A stretch of DNA of 64,000 nucleotides from MPNP01 sp026709725. Lineage in GTDB: Bacteria; Pseudomonadota; Alphaproteobacteria; Rhodobacterales; Rhodobacteraceae. Below the pieces are notes generated by a model that was given only the letters and a program-made list of their open reading frames with translations, was not told the DNA's origin and ran no database searches. Positions 34,848-44,127 of the stretch are shown in pieces; within the stretch, counting starts at the first letter, position 1; each line of letters starts with the position of its first letter. Both the position numbers and the translations under genes were made by a program. The stretch spans positions 2,046,001 through 2,110,000 of the forward strand of contig OZ241384.1 in assembly GCA_965200805.1 (NCBI GenBank), written 5' to 3'.

Positions 34848-35611
34848 TCATCTGACCTCCCACCAGACGGACACATCACACCAGTCTGCATAGGGCGGGT
34901 GTCCGGCGGCCTGATGGGCGGCAGAGGGCCAGGTCGGCGGGCCGCAGTTGAAGGGGCTGTCATGGGGGCCGAAGGACGCCACATAGCCGCCGTCCGCCGT
35001 CCTCTCGATCGTGCCGGTCAGGCGCAGGACCAGGGATTTCAAGCCCTTGGTGATCGGATGGGTGCTGCATTTCTCCAGCCGGACCGGCTGGGCGAGATCC
35101 AGGGTGCCGCCGCTCACGGTGAGGGCGGTGCCGGCCTGGACGAGGCGATACATCCTGTACGATTCAAACCCGGTCCCGGGGCAGTCCGTGACAATCCGGA
35201 CCGGTTGGGATCCCGAATGCCGGCCCGGCAGGATCTCATAGTCCACCGTCTGGACCCGGCTTGCATCCTGGGCCGGGGGTGTCCAGCGCAGGTAGACGGG
35301 GCGGGTCCCCGCGGCGCGGCTTTCGAAATGACCGACCCCCGACCCGTAGTGCATCAGACGGCCGACATGCGCGGTCCCGGTGCCGGTGGTGTCGAGGTTG
35401 TCGGCGTTCCAAGACTGCTGCTCCGGCGTCAGGGGCGCGAAGTCCGGGTCCGTCGTGTTGCCGCTGTAGGTCTCCTGGCCCGTCTCGGGGTCAACGAAGA
35501 TCGGCCCCGAGACCTGGGCCGGCACAGCCGCCGGCAGGGTGATTGCCAGCAGCGCGGCGGCAATCAGTGTCGTGACATCAGGGGGGGGGGCAGGTGTCTC
35601 ATTTGTGGCAT
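34848..35611 (-). CDS. Exported protein of unknown function, out of frame at a G10 tract (phase-variable candidate)
   Basis: The body encodes a secreted protein: signal-like TTLIAAALLAITLPAAVPAQ, then about 240 residues with SGPIFVDPETGQETYSGNTT, LMHYGSGVGHFESRAAG and a cysteine-containing C-terminus ending CDVSVWWEVR. I recognise no family. The natural start is ATG 35611 (second ATG at 35602), with AGGA 8 bp upstream. From it the frame reads MPQMRHLPPP, then meets ten C on the coding strand (35581-35590) and stops at TGA five codons past the tract (35564-35566). One extra C restores the frame into the signal peptide. The gene is therefore OFF at ten and ON at eleven (or eight). An open upstream extension in the body frame lacks a start with a ribosome site. 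Confidence 0.65.
35581..35590. repeat. Ten-G homopolymer at the start of an exported-protein gene
   Basis: Ten consecutive G on the plus strand, between the ribosome-site-supported ATG and the signal-peptide codons of the minus-strand gene. Slippage at such a tract would switch the reading frame. About 170 bp upstream, GCATGGTGT and ACACCATGC (35776-35807) form a 9-bp dyad with a 14-nt spacer, a possible operator. Confidence 0.8.
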
Positions 35612-36127
35612 TGGGTATGTCCTTTTGTGGCGGTCCGCCGGCCCGGACGGTGCGACCGGCGGGCGGATCATGTGATGGGACGAGTCTACAGGACGGGACG
35701 GGGGAGTGCAAGACGGCGGCCTCCCTCCCCATGGCGATTGCATTTGAAACATTCCGGCTTGGGTTTTGCTCTCTCGCATGGTGTCCTCTGAAAACACAAC
35801 ACCATGCGGCAGATCCACGCAGAACCTTGCGACACTTTTCGAGGGGCCCGCGACTCCCATCACAATCACACCTTAACCCAAAGCACCAAATGCCAAGAGC
35901 GCCCGCGCACAACGCAACGCCAACCCCACGGAATCGCGGACCTGATATGCCCATCCTGACCTATCAACGCACCATCCCCGACCCCGCATCATTCGTCTGC
36001 ATCCTGATGAGTCTCTCCCCTGTCCTTATTGCAGACACACGGCCCCGAGGGTCTGGACCCCCTGCCGGAGCGTCTCCGTCCGGGCAGGGCTGACACCGCA
36101 AAGGATGGACGCCCGCCTGACCACCGG

Positions 36128-37222
36128 TCAGGACAGATCAATTTCGACTGATTGGCCGCTCTGGACCGAGGCTTCCGCAGCCTCGCCGATCACGACAGAC
36201 CAGAGCCCATCCTCCAGTGTCACATCAGGTTGGCCGCGCCCTGTCTTGACCAGCTGATGGAAGCGCTGCATCTGGAAGTACGTTGCACCGTGATGGTCAC
36301 CGACGCGCAGGAGAGAATCGTCAAGATCGGGGAGAGTCAGGGGGACTGTTTTCCCATCGCGCCGTGAAAGTTCAATCCGGGCCTGGTGGGCTCTGCCATT
36401 GGGGTCGAACCGGGGTGGACCGGGGATGCGCGCATCAATCCTTGCCTCGCTCCCGGTTACGGAGATTTCCTCCTGCCAATGGTATCCCTCGCCGAACATG
36501 CACAGGTCCATCATTCCCCGGGTGCCATTGGCAAAGTCCGCAATGGCAAACGCATTGTCAATGATGTCCGGGGCCTGACCGTCATAACGTTCATGAATGT
36601 GGTTTATGTCCATGGCTCCGGATGCATAGATCCTGACCGGATCGCTCGCGACAACAAATCGCATCAGATCCCAGTAGTGACAGCATTTTTCGACAAGCGT
36701 ACCACCCGTGTTGCGGTTGAATCGGTTCCAGTTCCCGACCTTGTCAAGAAACGGATAGCGATACTCACGAACGGTTACGGTGATGACCCTGCCAATGAGG
36801 CCCGCATGGACCTTTTCACAGAGCATCGTGATCGGCGGCATATAACGATATTCCATGGCCACCCAGACCGGCGCAATCCGCTCCCTGGCTGCCTCAAGGA
36901 TACGTCGACAATCGGCAGCGGTTGTTGCCAGGGGTTTTTCCATCAGGATCGGCAATTCGTGGGGCAGGATGTCAGTCAGGACCGCAGCATGAGTATGGTT
37001 GGGAGTCGCAACCAGCAGTGCATCGCAGATGCCGGCATCAAGAAGGGACTGATGATCAGAAAAGATCCGGGGGGTTCCATTGCAATCTGCCTGTGCTTCC
37101 TGCAGCATGGCCGGATCAGGATCAGCCAGTGCCGAAACCGCACACTCCGGCATGAGGGCGAGGTTGCGGATATGCTCCCGGGCCATCATCCCGGCACCGA
37201 TGACTCCGTAGCGAACTGTCAT
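36128..37222 (-). CDS. Gfo/Idh/MocA-family NAD(P)-dependent sugar dehydrogenase
   Basis: A 364-residue oxidoreductase, probably acting on a sugar or inositol-type substrate. Rossmann loop YGVIGAGMMAREHI at the N-terminus; the family lysine is in ILMEKPLATT (near residue 95). The C-terminal domain has NTGGTLVEKCCHYWDLMRF, whose final His belongs to the catalytic site. ATG 37222 is chosen over a 16-residue upstream extension. It starts 9 bp after the isomerase-like gene ends, so the two form an operon. Together they suggest conversion of a keto- or deoxy-sugar. Confidence 0.88.
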   Translation of the reverse strand: MTVRYGVIGAGMMAREHIRNLALMPECAVSALADPDPAMLQEAQADCNGTPRIFSDHQSLLDAGICDALLVATPNHTHAAVLTDILPHELPILMEKPLATTAADCRRILEAARERIAPVWVAMEYRYMPPITMLCEKVHAGLIGRVITVTVREYRYPFLDKVGNWNRFNRNTGGTLVEKCCHYWDLMRFVVASDPVRIYASGAMDINHIHERYDGQAPDIIDNAFAIADFANGTRGMMDLCMFGEGYHWQEEISVTGSEARIDARIPGPPRFDPNGRAHQARIELSRRDGKTVPLTLPDLDDSLLRVGDHHGATYFQMQRFHQLVKTGRGQPDVTLEDGLWSVVIGEAAEASVQSGQSVEIDLS

Positions 37223-37230
37223 CGGGTTCC

Positions 37231-38589
37231 CTACAATTCCAGGATCGGCAGACCTCGGTTGTCCGCCCATTTCCGCAGGGCCGGACGATGGTCGCCATAG
37301 GCAGTTGCCACATGGTGCTCAAGACCGCTGGCAAGCATATCCGGCAACAGATCCGCCACTGTCCGCTCAAACCGCACCACACCCGAGGTTCCCGAATATG
37401 CCATTGGTGCATCAAGAACCGTGCCCTTGAAAAGAATGAGTTTCGTTGCCCCGTATGACCGGGAAATCCGCATCAGTGTAATGTTGCCCGGTTTTAAGGG
37501 GAATTCAAAGAGCAGGGGCTCCCTCCGATTGGAATGGACCGTCACCCTTGGTTCTGTTCCCTCCGGACACATTGACCTGGGGGCCTGCCCGCAATGCCAG
37601 ATGACCCCGGTGTCGCTTGCAATGTCCATATCGACAATATCAGTCAGAAATGAAGGAGCGGCGGTGATATCATTCAGCACAATCTGAGAGAGCGCACCGA
37701 AGACATCACACTCACACGCACAGGGAATCCTTCTCTCGCCGAGCAGTGACGCTGCGGCGCAGGCTGCGGCGCCATAGTCTGTAAACATCTCCGGCCAACA
37801 TTTGAGGGCGAATCCGTCGAGGCCCTTGCTTGCCGCCAGATTGTCGAGGGCGATGGACAGATCAAGGGACTTGCCGACAGGATCGGGTGCCAAATGATCA
37901 GATCCTTCGAGTTGGGTGATCTCTTCAAGCAGAGGTGCGCGGTGTTCCGGGTCAAGTTCGGTCGCTTCAGCAAAGAGGTCCCGCAGACCCATCTCAACGG
38001 TCGTGACGCCAAACTCCTGCTCCAGAGTGCCTGCATCGTATCGACAGGTTGTGAAGCCGGGCGGATGTTCGCCAATCACGCCGACTCTGTAGTTTGGGTA
38101 ATCGTCATTCTGCTTTTTCCTTGGCTTTCCGGGAATCAAGGGCTGGACCGGATCCCCATCAAGCAGATCATTCATCATTTCCTCTGACATCTGTTCCGGA
38201 TCCCCGAAATGCCAGCGAAATTTCCTGTCAAGGCAACTCAGGCTGTGGCTGGCAAGATGCAGGCCGCAGAAAGAATTGAGCCGCAGCCGGTCGCCCGTTC
38301 TTGCCTCCGGTACACTCCAGATCGACAGATCGCCGGTAAAGACCTGCCCGAGATGCTCAACCGCTTCGGCATCAGTGAATGTCAGCTGGAGGATCAGCGC
38401 CGTCCTGATCCCGGCATCGCGGAGATCATTGTAGGCACCGACAAACTCTTCGGTTGTGGTCAGCAATCGCTCGCCACCGAGAATGCGGTGGGCGGTTTTC
38501 TCCAGCCGTGTCAGAATTGCCCCGTGTCTGGCGTGGGCAAGATCCATATCGAAGGTCACCCGCGCGAGAGGAAAAATGCCAACACTCAT
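37231..38589 (-). CDS. L-fucose/arabinose isomerase-family protein
   Basis: A 452-residue protein of the FucI/AraA-like superfamily. It starts at ATG 38589 (MSVGIFPLARVTFDM). Metal and substrate residues are expected in GFALKCWPEMFTDYG and in CACECDVFGALSQI. The C-terminal region has GNITLMRISRS and SGVVRFERTVADLL as in fucose isomerase C-terminal domains. The likely reaction is an aldose-ketose isomerisation, but several members act on other polyols. No transporter is attached. It forms an operon with the Gfo/Idh dehydrogenase. Confidence 0.8.
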   Translation of the reverse strand: MSVGIFPLARVTFDMDLAHARHGAILTRLEKTAHRILGGERLLTTTEEFVGAYNDLRDAGIRTALILQLTFTDAEAVEHLGQVFTGDLSIWSVPEARTGDRLRLNSFCGLHLASHSLSCLDRKFRWHFGDPEQMSEEMMNDLLDGDPVQPLIPGKPRKKQNDDYPNYRVGVIGEHPPGFTTCRYDAGTLEQEFGVTTVEMGLRDLFAEATELDPEHRAPLLEEITQLEGSDHLAPDPVGKSLDLSIALDNLAASKGLDGFALKCWPEMFTDYGAAACAAASLLGERRIPCACECDVFGALSQIVLNDITAAPSFLTDIVDMDIASDTGVIWHCGQAPRSMCPEGTEPRVTVHSNRREPLLFEFPLKPGNITLMRISRSYGATKLILFKGTVLDAPMAYSGTSGVVRFERTVADLLPDMLASGLEHHVATAYGDHRPALRKWADNRGLPILEL

Positions 38590-38660
38590 CGTTCCCGCCA
38601 CTTCCGGTTCCCGATCATGCACTCTTCCCGGCCCGATCTTCTGACCCGATCACATGCTCA

Positions 38661-39884
38661 TCACTCATCCACCAGGGATGTTGCCACCCGCGCATTCCCG
38701 CTGAGAGTTTTGTGGACGGGGCATTTGTCAGCAATCGCCAGCATCCGCTCCCGCTGTCCATCGGTGAGCGTGCCACGGAGTCGAATGAGGCGGGTGAATG
38801 TATCGACCCTGGTCTGTGCTTTGTCGCAGGCAGTGCAATCATCAGCATAGATTCGGTCAAATGATACATCGACCTCGACATGGTCAAGCGGCCAGTTCTT
38901 GTGACGTGCATACATGCGAATCGTCATCGCAGTGCAGGCCCCAAGACCCGCGGACAGGAACTGGTAGGGATTGGGTCCGGTCCCGGTCCCCTTGTGCTGT
39001 TTGCTCTCATCGGCGAACATCTGAAACTTTCCACCGACAGAGATCATCTGTCGAAAACCGTCTGCGTCATCTTCGCTGACCCGCACGGTCCCGTCGGGAA
39101 CCCTGCCGATGTCCCGTTCAGCCTCATCGGGCAGGTACCTTGAGACCCAGGCAGCAATCACTTCCGCAGCATACTCGGCATCCTCATGGCGCGTGATCAG
39201 ATGGTCGGCCTTATCAAGGGTAACGAAGGATTTGGGGTGCCTGGCCGCTGCGAAGATTTCCGCTGCATTTTCAATCCCGACGGTTTTGTCGAGTGGGGCA
39301 TGCAGAATCAGCAGTGCGCGGCGCAGATTTGCAATGGCGGGCTTCAGCGATGCGCTGTCGATGTCCTCGACGAACTGCTTTTTGATTGTGAAGTACCGCC
39401 CGCCGAGATTGACCTCGGCTTCACCCTCGGAGCGGATCTTGTCAAGATTCCTGCCAAAGTGATGGGCGACATGGCCCGGGTCGGCCGGTGCGCCAATCGT
39501 CACAACCGCCTTGATGGAACCGATATTGCCGGCGGCCTTCAGAACCGCTGCTCCACCCAGTGAATGCCCAATGATGATTGATGGGGCCAATCCGACACTC
39601 TCCAGGTGTCGTGCAGCGTACTCAAGATCGGCAACGTTCGATGTGAAGTTTGTATTCTCGAACTCACCTTCCGAGTGACCAAGGCCTGAAAAGTCAAAAC
39701 GCAGAACGGCGATGCCAAGACTTGAGAGTTTTTCGGCTATCCGCCTGGCAGCCGGGATGTCCTTTGAGCAGGTAAAGCAATGGGCAAAAAGGGCTGTTGT
39801 TCGTGGTGGATAATCCGGTCGGTCCAGCCGTGCCGAAAGCTTGTGACCGGCGTGACCATCAAAGACAAATCGTTCCGTTGTCAT
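38661..39884 (-). CDS. Bifunctional alpha/beta hydrolase-OsmC fusion protein
   Basis: A 407-residue fusion. The N-terminal half (about 1-255) is a serine hydrolase: nucleophile GHSLGGAAVLKAA near residue 107 and His in LDKADHLITRHED. The C-terminal half (about 265-407) is an OsmC/Ohr peroxiredoxin-like domain with its two cysteines in GLGACTAMTIRMYA and DKCPVHKTLSGNA. This fusion is known in many proteobacteria. It probably protects against organic hydroperoxides, with the hydrolase acting on esterified substrates. Intact frame, single gene. Confidence 0.92.
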   Translation of the reverse strand: MTTERFVFDGHAGHKLSARLDRPDYPPRTTALFAHCFTCSKDIPAARRIAEKLSSLGIAVLRFDFSGLGHSEGEFENTNFTSNVADLEYAARHLESVGLAPSIIIGHSLGGAAVLKAAGNIGSIKAVVTIGAPADPGHVAHHFGRNLDKIRSEGEAEVNLGGRYFTIKKQFVEDIDSASLKPAIANLRRALLILHAPLDKTVGIENAAEIFAAARHPKSFVTLDKADHLITRHEDAEYAAEVIAAWVSRYLPDEAERDIGRVPDGTVRVSEDDADGFRQMISVGGKFQMFADESKQHKGTGTGPNPYQFLSAGLGACTAMTIRMYARHKNWPLDHVEVDVSFDRIYADDCTACDKAQTRVDTFTRLIRLRGTLTDGQRERMLAIADKCPVHKTLSGNARVATSLVDE

Positions 39885-40264
39885 GACACCTCCCCCTGAA
39901 TATGCCCCGAGTCATCGCATCATCAATGACCGCGCACCGCTTCATTCACGCAATAATACGAGGTTTCTTCATAATCCAATGAGAAATCCGTCCCGGAGCA
40001 CCCCGCATTGCTCTGAGATGCAATGCCCCGGGTCAAACCGGAGCAAGAGCGGGCCCGCGCTGAGGTGACCCCGGGTCGTCACCCACCTTCCGCAAATTGC
40101 CACACTGCAAAACCACATGTCATTGCGATCATTGTGACAGCGCATGGCACAATGGCCATTCTGTCACGCCATTCTGCGGATTGCACTCGCCCCGGGGCGC
40201 GGGGGCCCGGGACCGGGCCCTGCATCGGGCGGCACCGCAATGCGGTCTCCCACCGTGCCGGTCA

Positions 40265-40634
40265 TCGCCGCCCGGCGTGGAGGGATGGGTGACCGGCGGG
40301 GCCGGTGCATCCCCGGAGAGCAGGGAATCAGGGAGCGGGACAGGTCCGGTCCGTCATGCGATGATGAGCCGGTCCCTGAGGGTGCGGGCGGGACCCTTCC
40401 ATGTCTCCCGGCTGTCCACTCTCCGGGGACCGGGTGGGCCGGGCGGTGCCGCCGCCGGCCCACCCGGCGTGTGACGGTGTCCCGAACCGGCATGGCGGTG
40501 TCGGGGATCATTCCGGTCTCGGATGTCCTGCATGACATTGACATCGCCGGATCCTGAATCCCGGGAAACAGGGGCCGCATGATCCGGGGAGGGTCAAGAC
40601 TCAGGAAATCGGCACGGCTTGTGCGGAAGGTGGG
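40265..40634 (-). repeat. Dispersed intergenic repeat, copy B
   Basis: Reverse-orientation copy of the element at 1675-2045. Both ends and the CCCGCCCGCACCCTCAGGGA block are conserved; the centre differs by substitutions and indels. It lies in the gap 39885-40831, which has no recognised gene; plus-strand frames here have no domain signature. Confidence 0.7.
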
Positions 40635-40831
40635 TTATCTTTACGTTACTGCTCGCTGTGACTATTGCAGGGTTGTCACCGTCATCGTCTGTCATAATTG
40701 CTTCTCTCCAAACCGGGTCTATGGAGAGGCGGATTGGGAGCCTGTTTCGGGGGCTTTTGGGGTCGAATTCCGGTTGTTTTGGGGACTGATCTGGGGCTGT
40801 TTCGAAGGCGATCAGCGGGCCTCTCTGGATT

Positions 40832-41266
40832 CTAAAAATACTCTGCCGCCTGTTTTGGAGTTAAGGCACTTGATCTGCATTTGCCGCGGGCCCGGATGTC
40901 CCATGCGCCTGCCTCCGTGGCCATGATCCCGATCAGGACGCCGGTCTTGCTCAGATAGGTGTATTTGACGACACGGCTCAGACTGTCCTCGCAGAACAAG
41001 GGGTATTGGAAATAGATCCGGATGTTGACCGTGCGGGCCGACCCGACGAGGCCCGATCCAATGTGGGCACTTTGCCCAGCGCTGATGACATGGGTTGATA
41101 TCGGCGGAATCCAGGATTCCGCCACCTCGCGGGCCTCACCATGAGAGTACTCTCCGTAGTGTTTGACTTCGCAATTGAGTCGGACGGTCCGGGAGAGAGC
41201 CTATTGCCCGGCAAACACGATTTGTGCGGCCAGGATGGCCAGGGTGGCTTTGGTCAATCCAGCCAT
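40832..41266 (-). pseudogene. Exported small protein interrupted by one in-frame TAG
   Basis: ATG 41266, with a GGAT site, starts a signal peptide (MAGLTKATLAILAAQIVFAG). An amber codon at 41201-41203 follows GQ. The same frame then continues for 122 codons: ALSRTVRLNCEVKHYGEY, SWIPPISTHVISAGQSAH, VNIRIYFQYPLFCEDSLS and so on to a stop at 40832. Signal peptide and long open remainder in one frame imply a gene of about 144 codons broken by a single nonsense change. The family is unknown. Confidence 0.7.
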
Positions 41267-41321
41267 CGCTGCATCCTTTGACTGATTGTCATGCGGCGTT
41301 GGCCTCGTCCGTGTCTTGTGG

Positions 41322-41555
41322 TCAACTGACCGACCAGCGGATGCGGCCCCCGATGATCACCACCGCCGCGACCCACAGCCCGATCGACCAGCGCAGATTG
41401 TCCTTGTCGCGCTGGGCCATGTCGGTCTTCCAGTTGGCCATGATCTCGGCCAGCCGGGCGATGTCGGTGCGGTATTCGGCCTGCTTTGTTTCCATACGTT
41501 CCTCCAGTCGAACGATCTGTCGAGCCAGATCATGCCTGTCAGGGCCGGGATCCAT
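41322..41555 (-). CDS. Small coiled-coil membrane protein, diverged paralogue 3
   Basis: A 77-residue relative of the proteins at 22713 and 25288. It has the same coil core (KQAEYRTDIARLAEIMANW) and the same terminal helix (IGLWVAAVVIIGGRIRW), but a different N-terminus (MDPGPDRHDLARQIVRLEER) and one heptad replaced by KTDMAQR. It lies just upstream of the amber-interrupted exported gene. Divergence with conservation of coil and membrane helix supports function. Confidence 0.72.
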   Translation of the reverse strand: MDPGPDRHDLARQIVRLEERMETKQAEYRTDIARLAEIMANWKTDMAQRDKDNLRWSIGLWVAAVVIIGGRIRWSVS

Positions 41556-42103
41556 GCCTGCACGATACAGAAGGGTTCGCGAGTGGTCAACGGGTGGGTC
41601 GCGCTCCTTTGCATCGGACGATCCACACGCCCGGATCCCCCACAGCGGTCACCGGCCCCTCACTCACCCGCATCATCACCGGCCTTGGCAAGGCCGAGCT
41701 CGAGCCGACCTGTGCCACCGGCCTTGGCAAGGTCCGCATGGGCGATCCCGGCCCCGACCCGGCGGGGCGGACCCTCCGCATTGGCCGCATTCGAGACCCG
41801 CCCGCCCCGGCGGCCCGAACGCGCCGTGATCCGATTGGCACCTGCAGCATGGGCAACGGCGGGCGTGTCACTGTCAAGGACGTCATCGGGGGTGAGGGTG
41901 CCACCGGCGGGCGTGACCTGGCAGCCCGCCGGGCCAGCGACCGGTGGTCCAGCGGCGTCTCCAGGGCTGCCACCAGCCCGAAGTGATGGTCAAGGAGTCC
42001 GGGTCCGACCGGCGGGATGTGCTCCAGCAGGAAATCGACATCGCTCCCGATGGAATTCCTGATCCACCCGGACCTCCGTACGCGGCGGAGTCCATCACCG
42101 GTT
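41556..42103. other. Intergenic, no recognisable gene
   Basis: About 550 bp of GC-rich DNA. A plus-strand frame contains two GLGK-type repeats (CCGGCCTTGGCAAGG at 41678-41692 and 41719-41733), but nothing I recognise. Probably non-coding or a remnant. Confidence 0.5.
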
Positions 42104-43099
42104 TCAGCTGACACGCACGCCGTCGTCATCAAAATAATGGACACGGTCGGGTTTGATCGTCAGGTGCACGATCTCGCCCCGCTTGATCGGTGATTGACCG
42201 AACGTTCGGGCAGTCAGCGAGATTTCACCGATGCTGGCGATGACATTCGTGTCGCCCCCCAGGCGTTCGACATGCTGGACGGTGGCGACGATCTCGCCGC
42301 CTGAACCCGGATGCACATCCTCCGGGCGGACCCCCGCAAGCCGAGGGTCAGATGGATTGAACAGGCGGGCCGGAAAGAAATTCATGGCCGGTGAGCCGAG
42401 GAAGCCGGCCACAAACCGGTTGTTCGGATTGTTGTAGATCTCCATTGGCCTGCCAATCTGTTCGACCCGGCCATCACGCAGGACAACGATCGTGTCTGCC
42501 AGGGTCATGGCTTCGGTCTGGTCATGGGTGACATAAATGATTGCTGTGCCCAGCGTTTCATGCAGACTGGCGATCTCAATCCGCGTGTTCATCCGGAGGG
42601 CTGCATCGAGATTCGACAGGGGTTCGTCAAAGAGAAACAGCCGGGGCTGGCGCACGAGAGCCCGACCGATTGCCACCCGCTGGCGCTGCCCACCCGACAG
42701 TTCGGACGGATAGCGCTCAAGGCATGAATCGAGATTGAGCATCCGGCTGGCTTCACTGACCCGTGTCTCAATCAGGGATCTGCTGGCACCGGCCTGCTTG
42801 AGGGCCAGAGCCATGTTGCGCTGTACGCTGAGGTGGGGGTAGAGTGCATAGCTCTGGAAGACCATTGCAATTCCGCGCTGGGCGGGCGGTCGTGAACTGA
42901 CATTCTCGCCTCCGATCCAGACTTCGCCGGTCGTGGCATCGTCCAGTCCGGCAACAATGCGGAGGAGGGTCGACTTGCCGCAGCCGGAAGGGCCGACAAA
43001 GACCACGAACTCGCCATCGTCCACGTCAATGGTGATCTCGCTCAGGACCTCGACCGCACCGTAGGATTTGGCGATGTTTTTCAGACTGAGGGCCGTCAT
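42104..43099 (-). CDS. Sugar ABC transporter ATP-binding protein (MalK/UgpC type)
   Basis: A 331-residue ATPase. Walker A GPSGCGKST (near 37), Q-loop in MVFQSYALYPHL, signature LSGGQRQRVAIGRAL, Walker B LFLFDEPLSNLD, H-loop VTHDQTEAMTLAD. The C-terminal TOBE/OB domain (about 235-331) marks it as a MalK/UgpC-type carbohydrate ATPase. It is last in an operon of five genes, with 4-bp overlaps linking the upstream dehydrogenase and permeases. It energises import of the ligand bound by the protein at 45924-47177. Confidence 0.94.
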   Translation of the reverse strand: MTALSLKNIAKSYGAVEVLSEITIDVDDGEFVVFVGPSGCGKSTLLRIVAGLDDATTGEVWIGGENVSSRPPAQRGIAMVFQSYALYPHLSVQRNMALALKQAGASRSLIETRVSEASRMLNLDSCLERYPSELSGGQRQRVAIGRALVRQPRLFLFDEPLSNLDAALRMNTRIEIASLHETLGTAIIYVTHDQTEAMTLADTIVVLRDGRVEQIGRPMEIYNNPNNRFVAGFLGSPAMNFFPARLFNPSDPRLAGVRPEDVHPGSGGEIVATVQHVERLGGDTNVIASIGEISLTARTFGQSPIKRGEIVHLTIKPDRVHYFDDDGVRVS

Positions 43100-44127
43100 G
43101 CCTGCCGCCTTTCAAGGATGAGAGGTGCACCAGTGCGGATGCTGACATCGGCCGCGAGGCAGATGTCGAGCGACCGGACGGCATCCATCATGTGCCGGGA
43201 AAGGTCCATGTCGGTCGTGATGGCCCGGATCATGTAATCCTGTTCGGCAGTGCAAAGATCCTGATGGCTGGGTTCATCAGGCAGGTCGATCAGTTGATCG
43301 CCGTCCGGGGTATGGATACGCAGGCCTCCGACCCGGGTGTGACCATCAATGTCGGCAGACGCGCCGGTGTTGCCGTCCGTGATCGAAACCGCACCATTGG
43401 GCGAGATGATGTCCTTGACGAAGAAGGCCGTCTCGGAGATCATCGGTCCCCAGCCGGCCTCGTACCACCCGACAGAACCGTCGTCGAAGAAGACCTGAAA
43501 CTGTCCGTAGTTGTACATATCCGGTGCGATTTCCTCGGTCAGCCGCAACCCCATGCCATGCACCCGGACAGGGACGGCATCGGTGATCTGGCACATGACA
43601 TCAACGTAGTGGACGCCGCAGTCGACAATGGGCGAGGTCGACTCCATCAGCCGTTTGTGCGTGTCCCACTCCGCCCCTCTTGACTGCTGGTTGAGGTTCA
43701 TGCGGAACACATAGGGCCCGCCAAGGGTTCGGGCTTCGGCAATCAGGCGCTGCCATGACGGATGGTGGCGCAGGATGTAGCCGATAACAAGTTTGCGACC
43801 GGTCGCACGGGCCCTGGTGACAACCCGCCAGGCCTCGTCGCCCGTTCGGGCCAGCGGTTTTTCGACGAAGACATGGGCTCCGGCATCCATCGCAGCACAA
43901 GCGTAGTCCGCATGGCTGTCGGTATAGGTGGCAATGACGGCAAGATCGGGTTCCAGTGCGAGTGCGTCAGCAAGGTCCGTCATGAGCGGGTAGGTCGAGA
44001 GTTCCGGCGGCAGGGCCACCGGCGAGCGGTTGACGAGACCGATGATTTCGGACTCGTCATGGGCGTGATGCGCCAGCGCGTGCGCACGTCCCATGTTGCC
44101 GAGACCGGCAATGATCACCCGGATCAC
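43096..44127 (-). CDS. Gfo/Idh/MocA-family dehydrogenase in a sugar ABC operon
   Basis: A 343-residue NAD(P)-dependent oxidoreductase. Rossmann loop IAGLGNMGRAHALAHH; family lysine in VFVEKPLARTG; C-terminal domain with SPIVDCGVHYVDVM. It overlaps both neighbours by 4 bp, so it is translationally coupled between permease and ATPase. Co-expression with an importer and a kinase suggests it oxidises the imported sugar or its derivative. A link to amino-sugar use is plausible but not shown by sequence. Confidence 0.88.
   Translation of the reverse strand: MIRVIIAGLGNMGRAHALAHHAHDESEIIGLVNRSPVALPPELSTYPLMTDLADALALEPDLAVIATYTDSHADYACAAMDAGAHVFVEKPLARTGDEAWRVVTRARATGRKLVIGYILRHHPSWQRLIAEARTLGGPYVFRMNLNQQSRGAEWDTHKRLMESTSPIVDCGVHYVDVMCQITDAVPVRVHGMGLRLTEEIAPDMYNYGQFQVFFDDGSVGWYEAGWGPMISETAFFVKDIISPNGAVSITDGNTGASADIDGHTRVGGLRIHTPDGDQLIDLPDEPSHQDLCTAEQDYMIRAITTDMDLSRHMMDAVRSLDICLAADVSIRTGAPLILERRQA

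Noticed and set aside
35612..35954. N-terminal extension of the exported protein in its long frame
   Set aside because: It would place the signal peptide about 130 residues inside the protein and has no ribosome site; the G10 frameshift explains the structure better.
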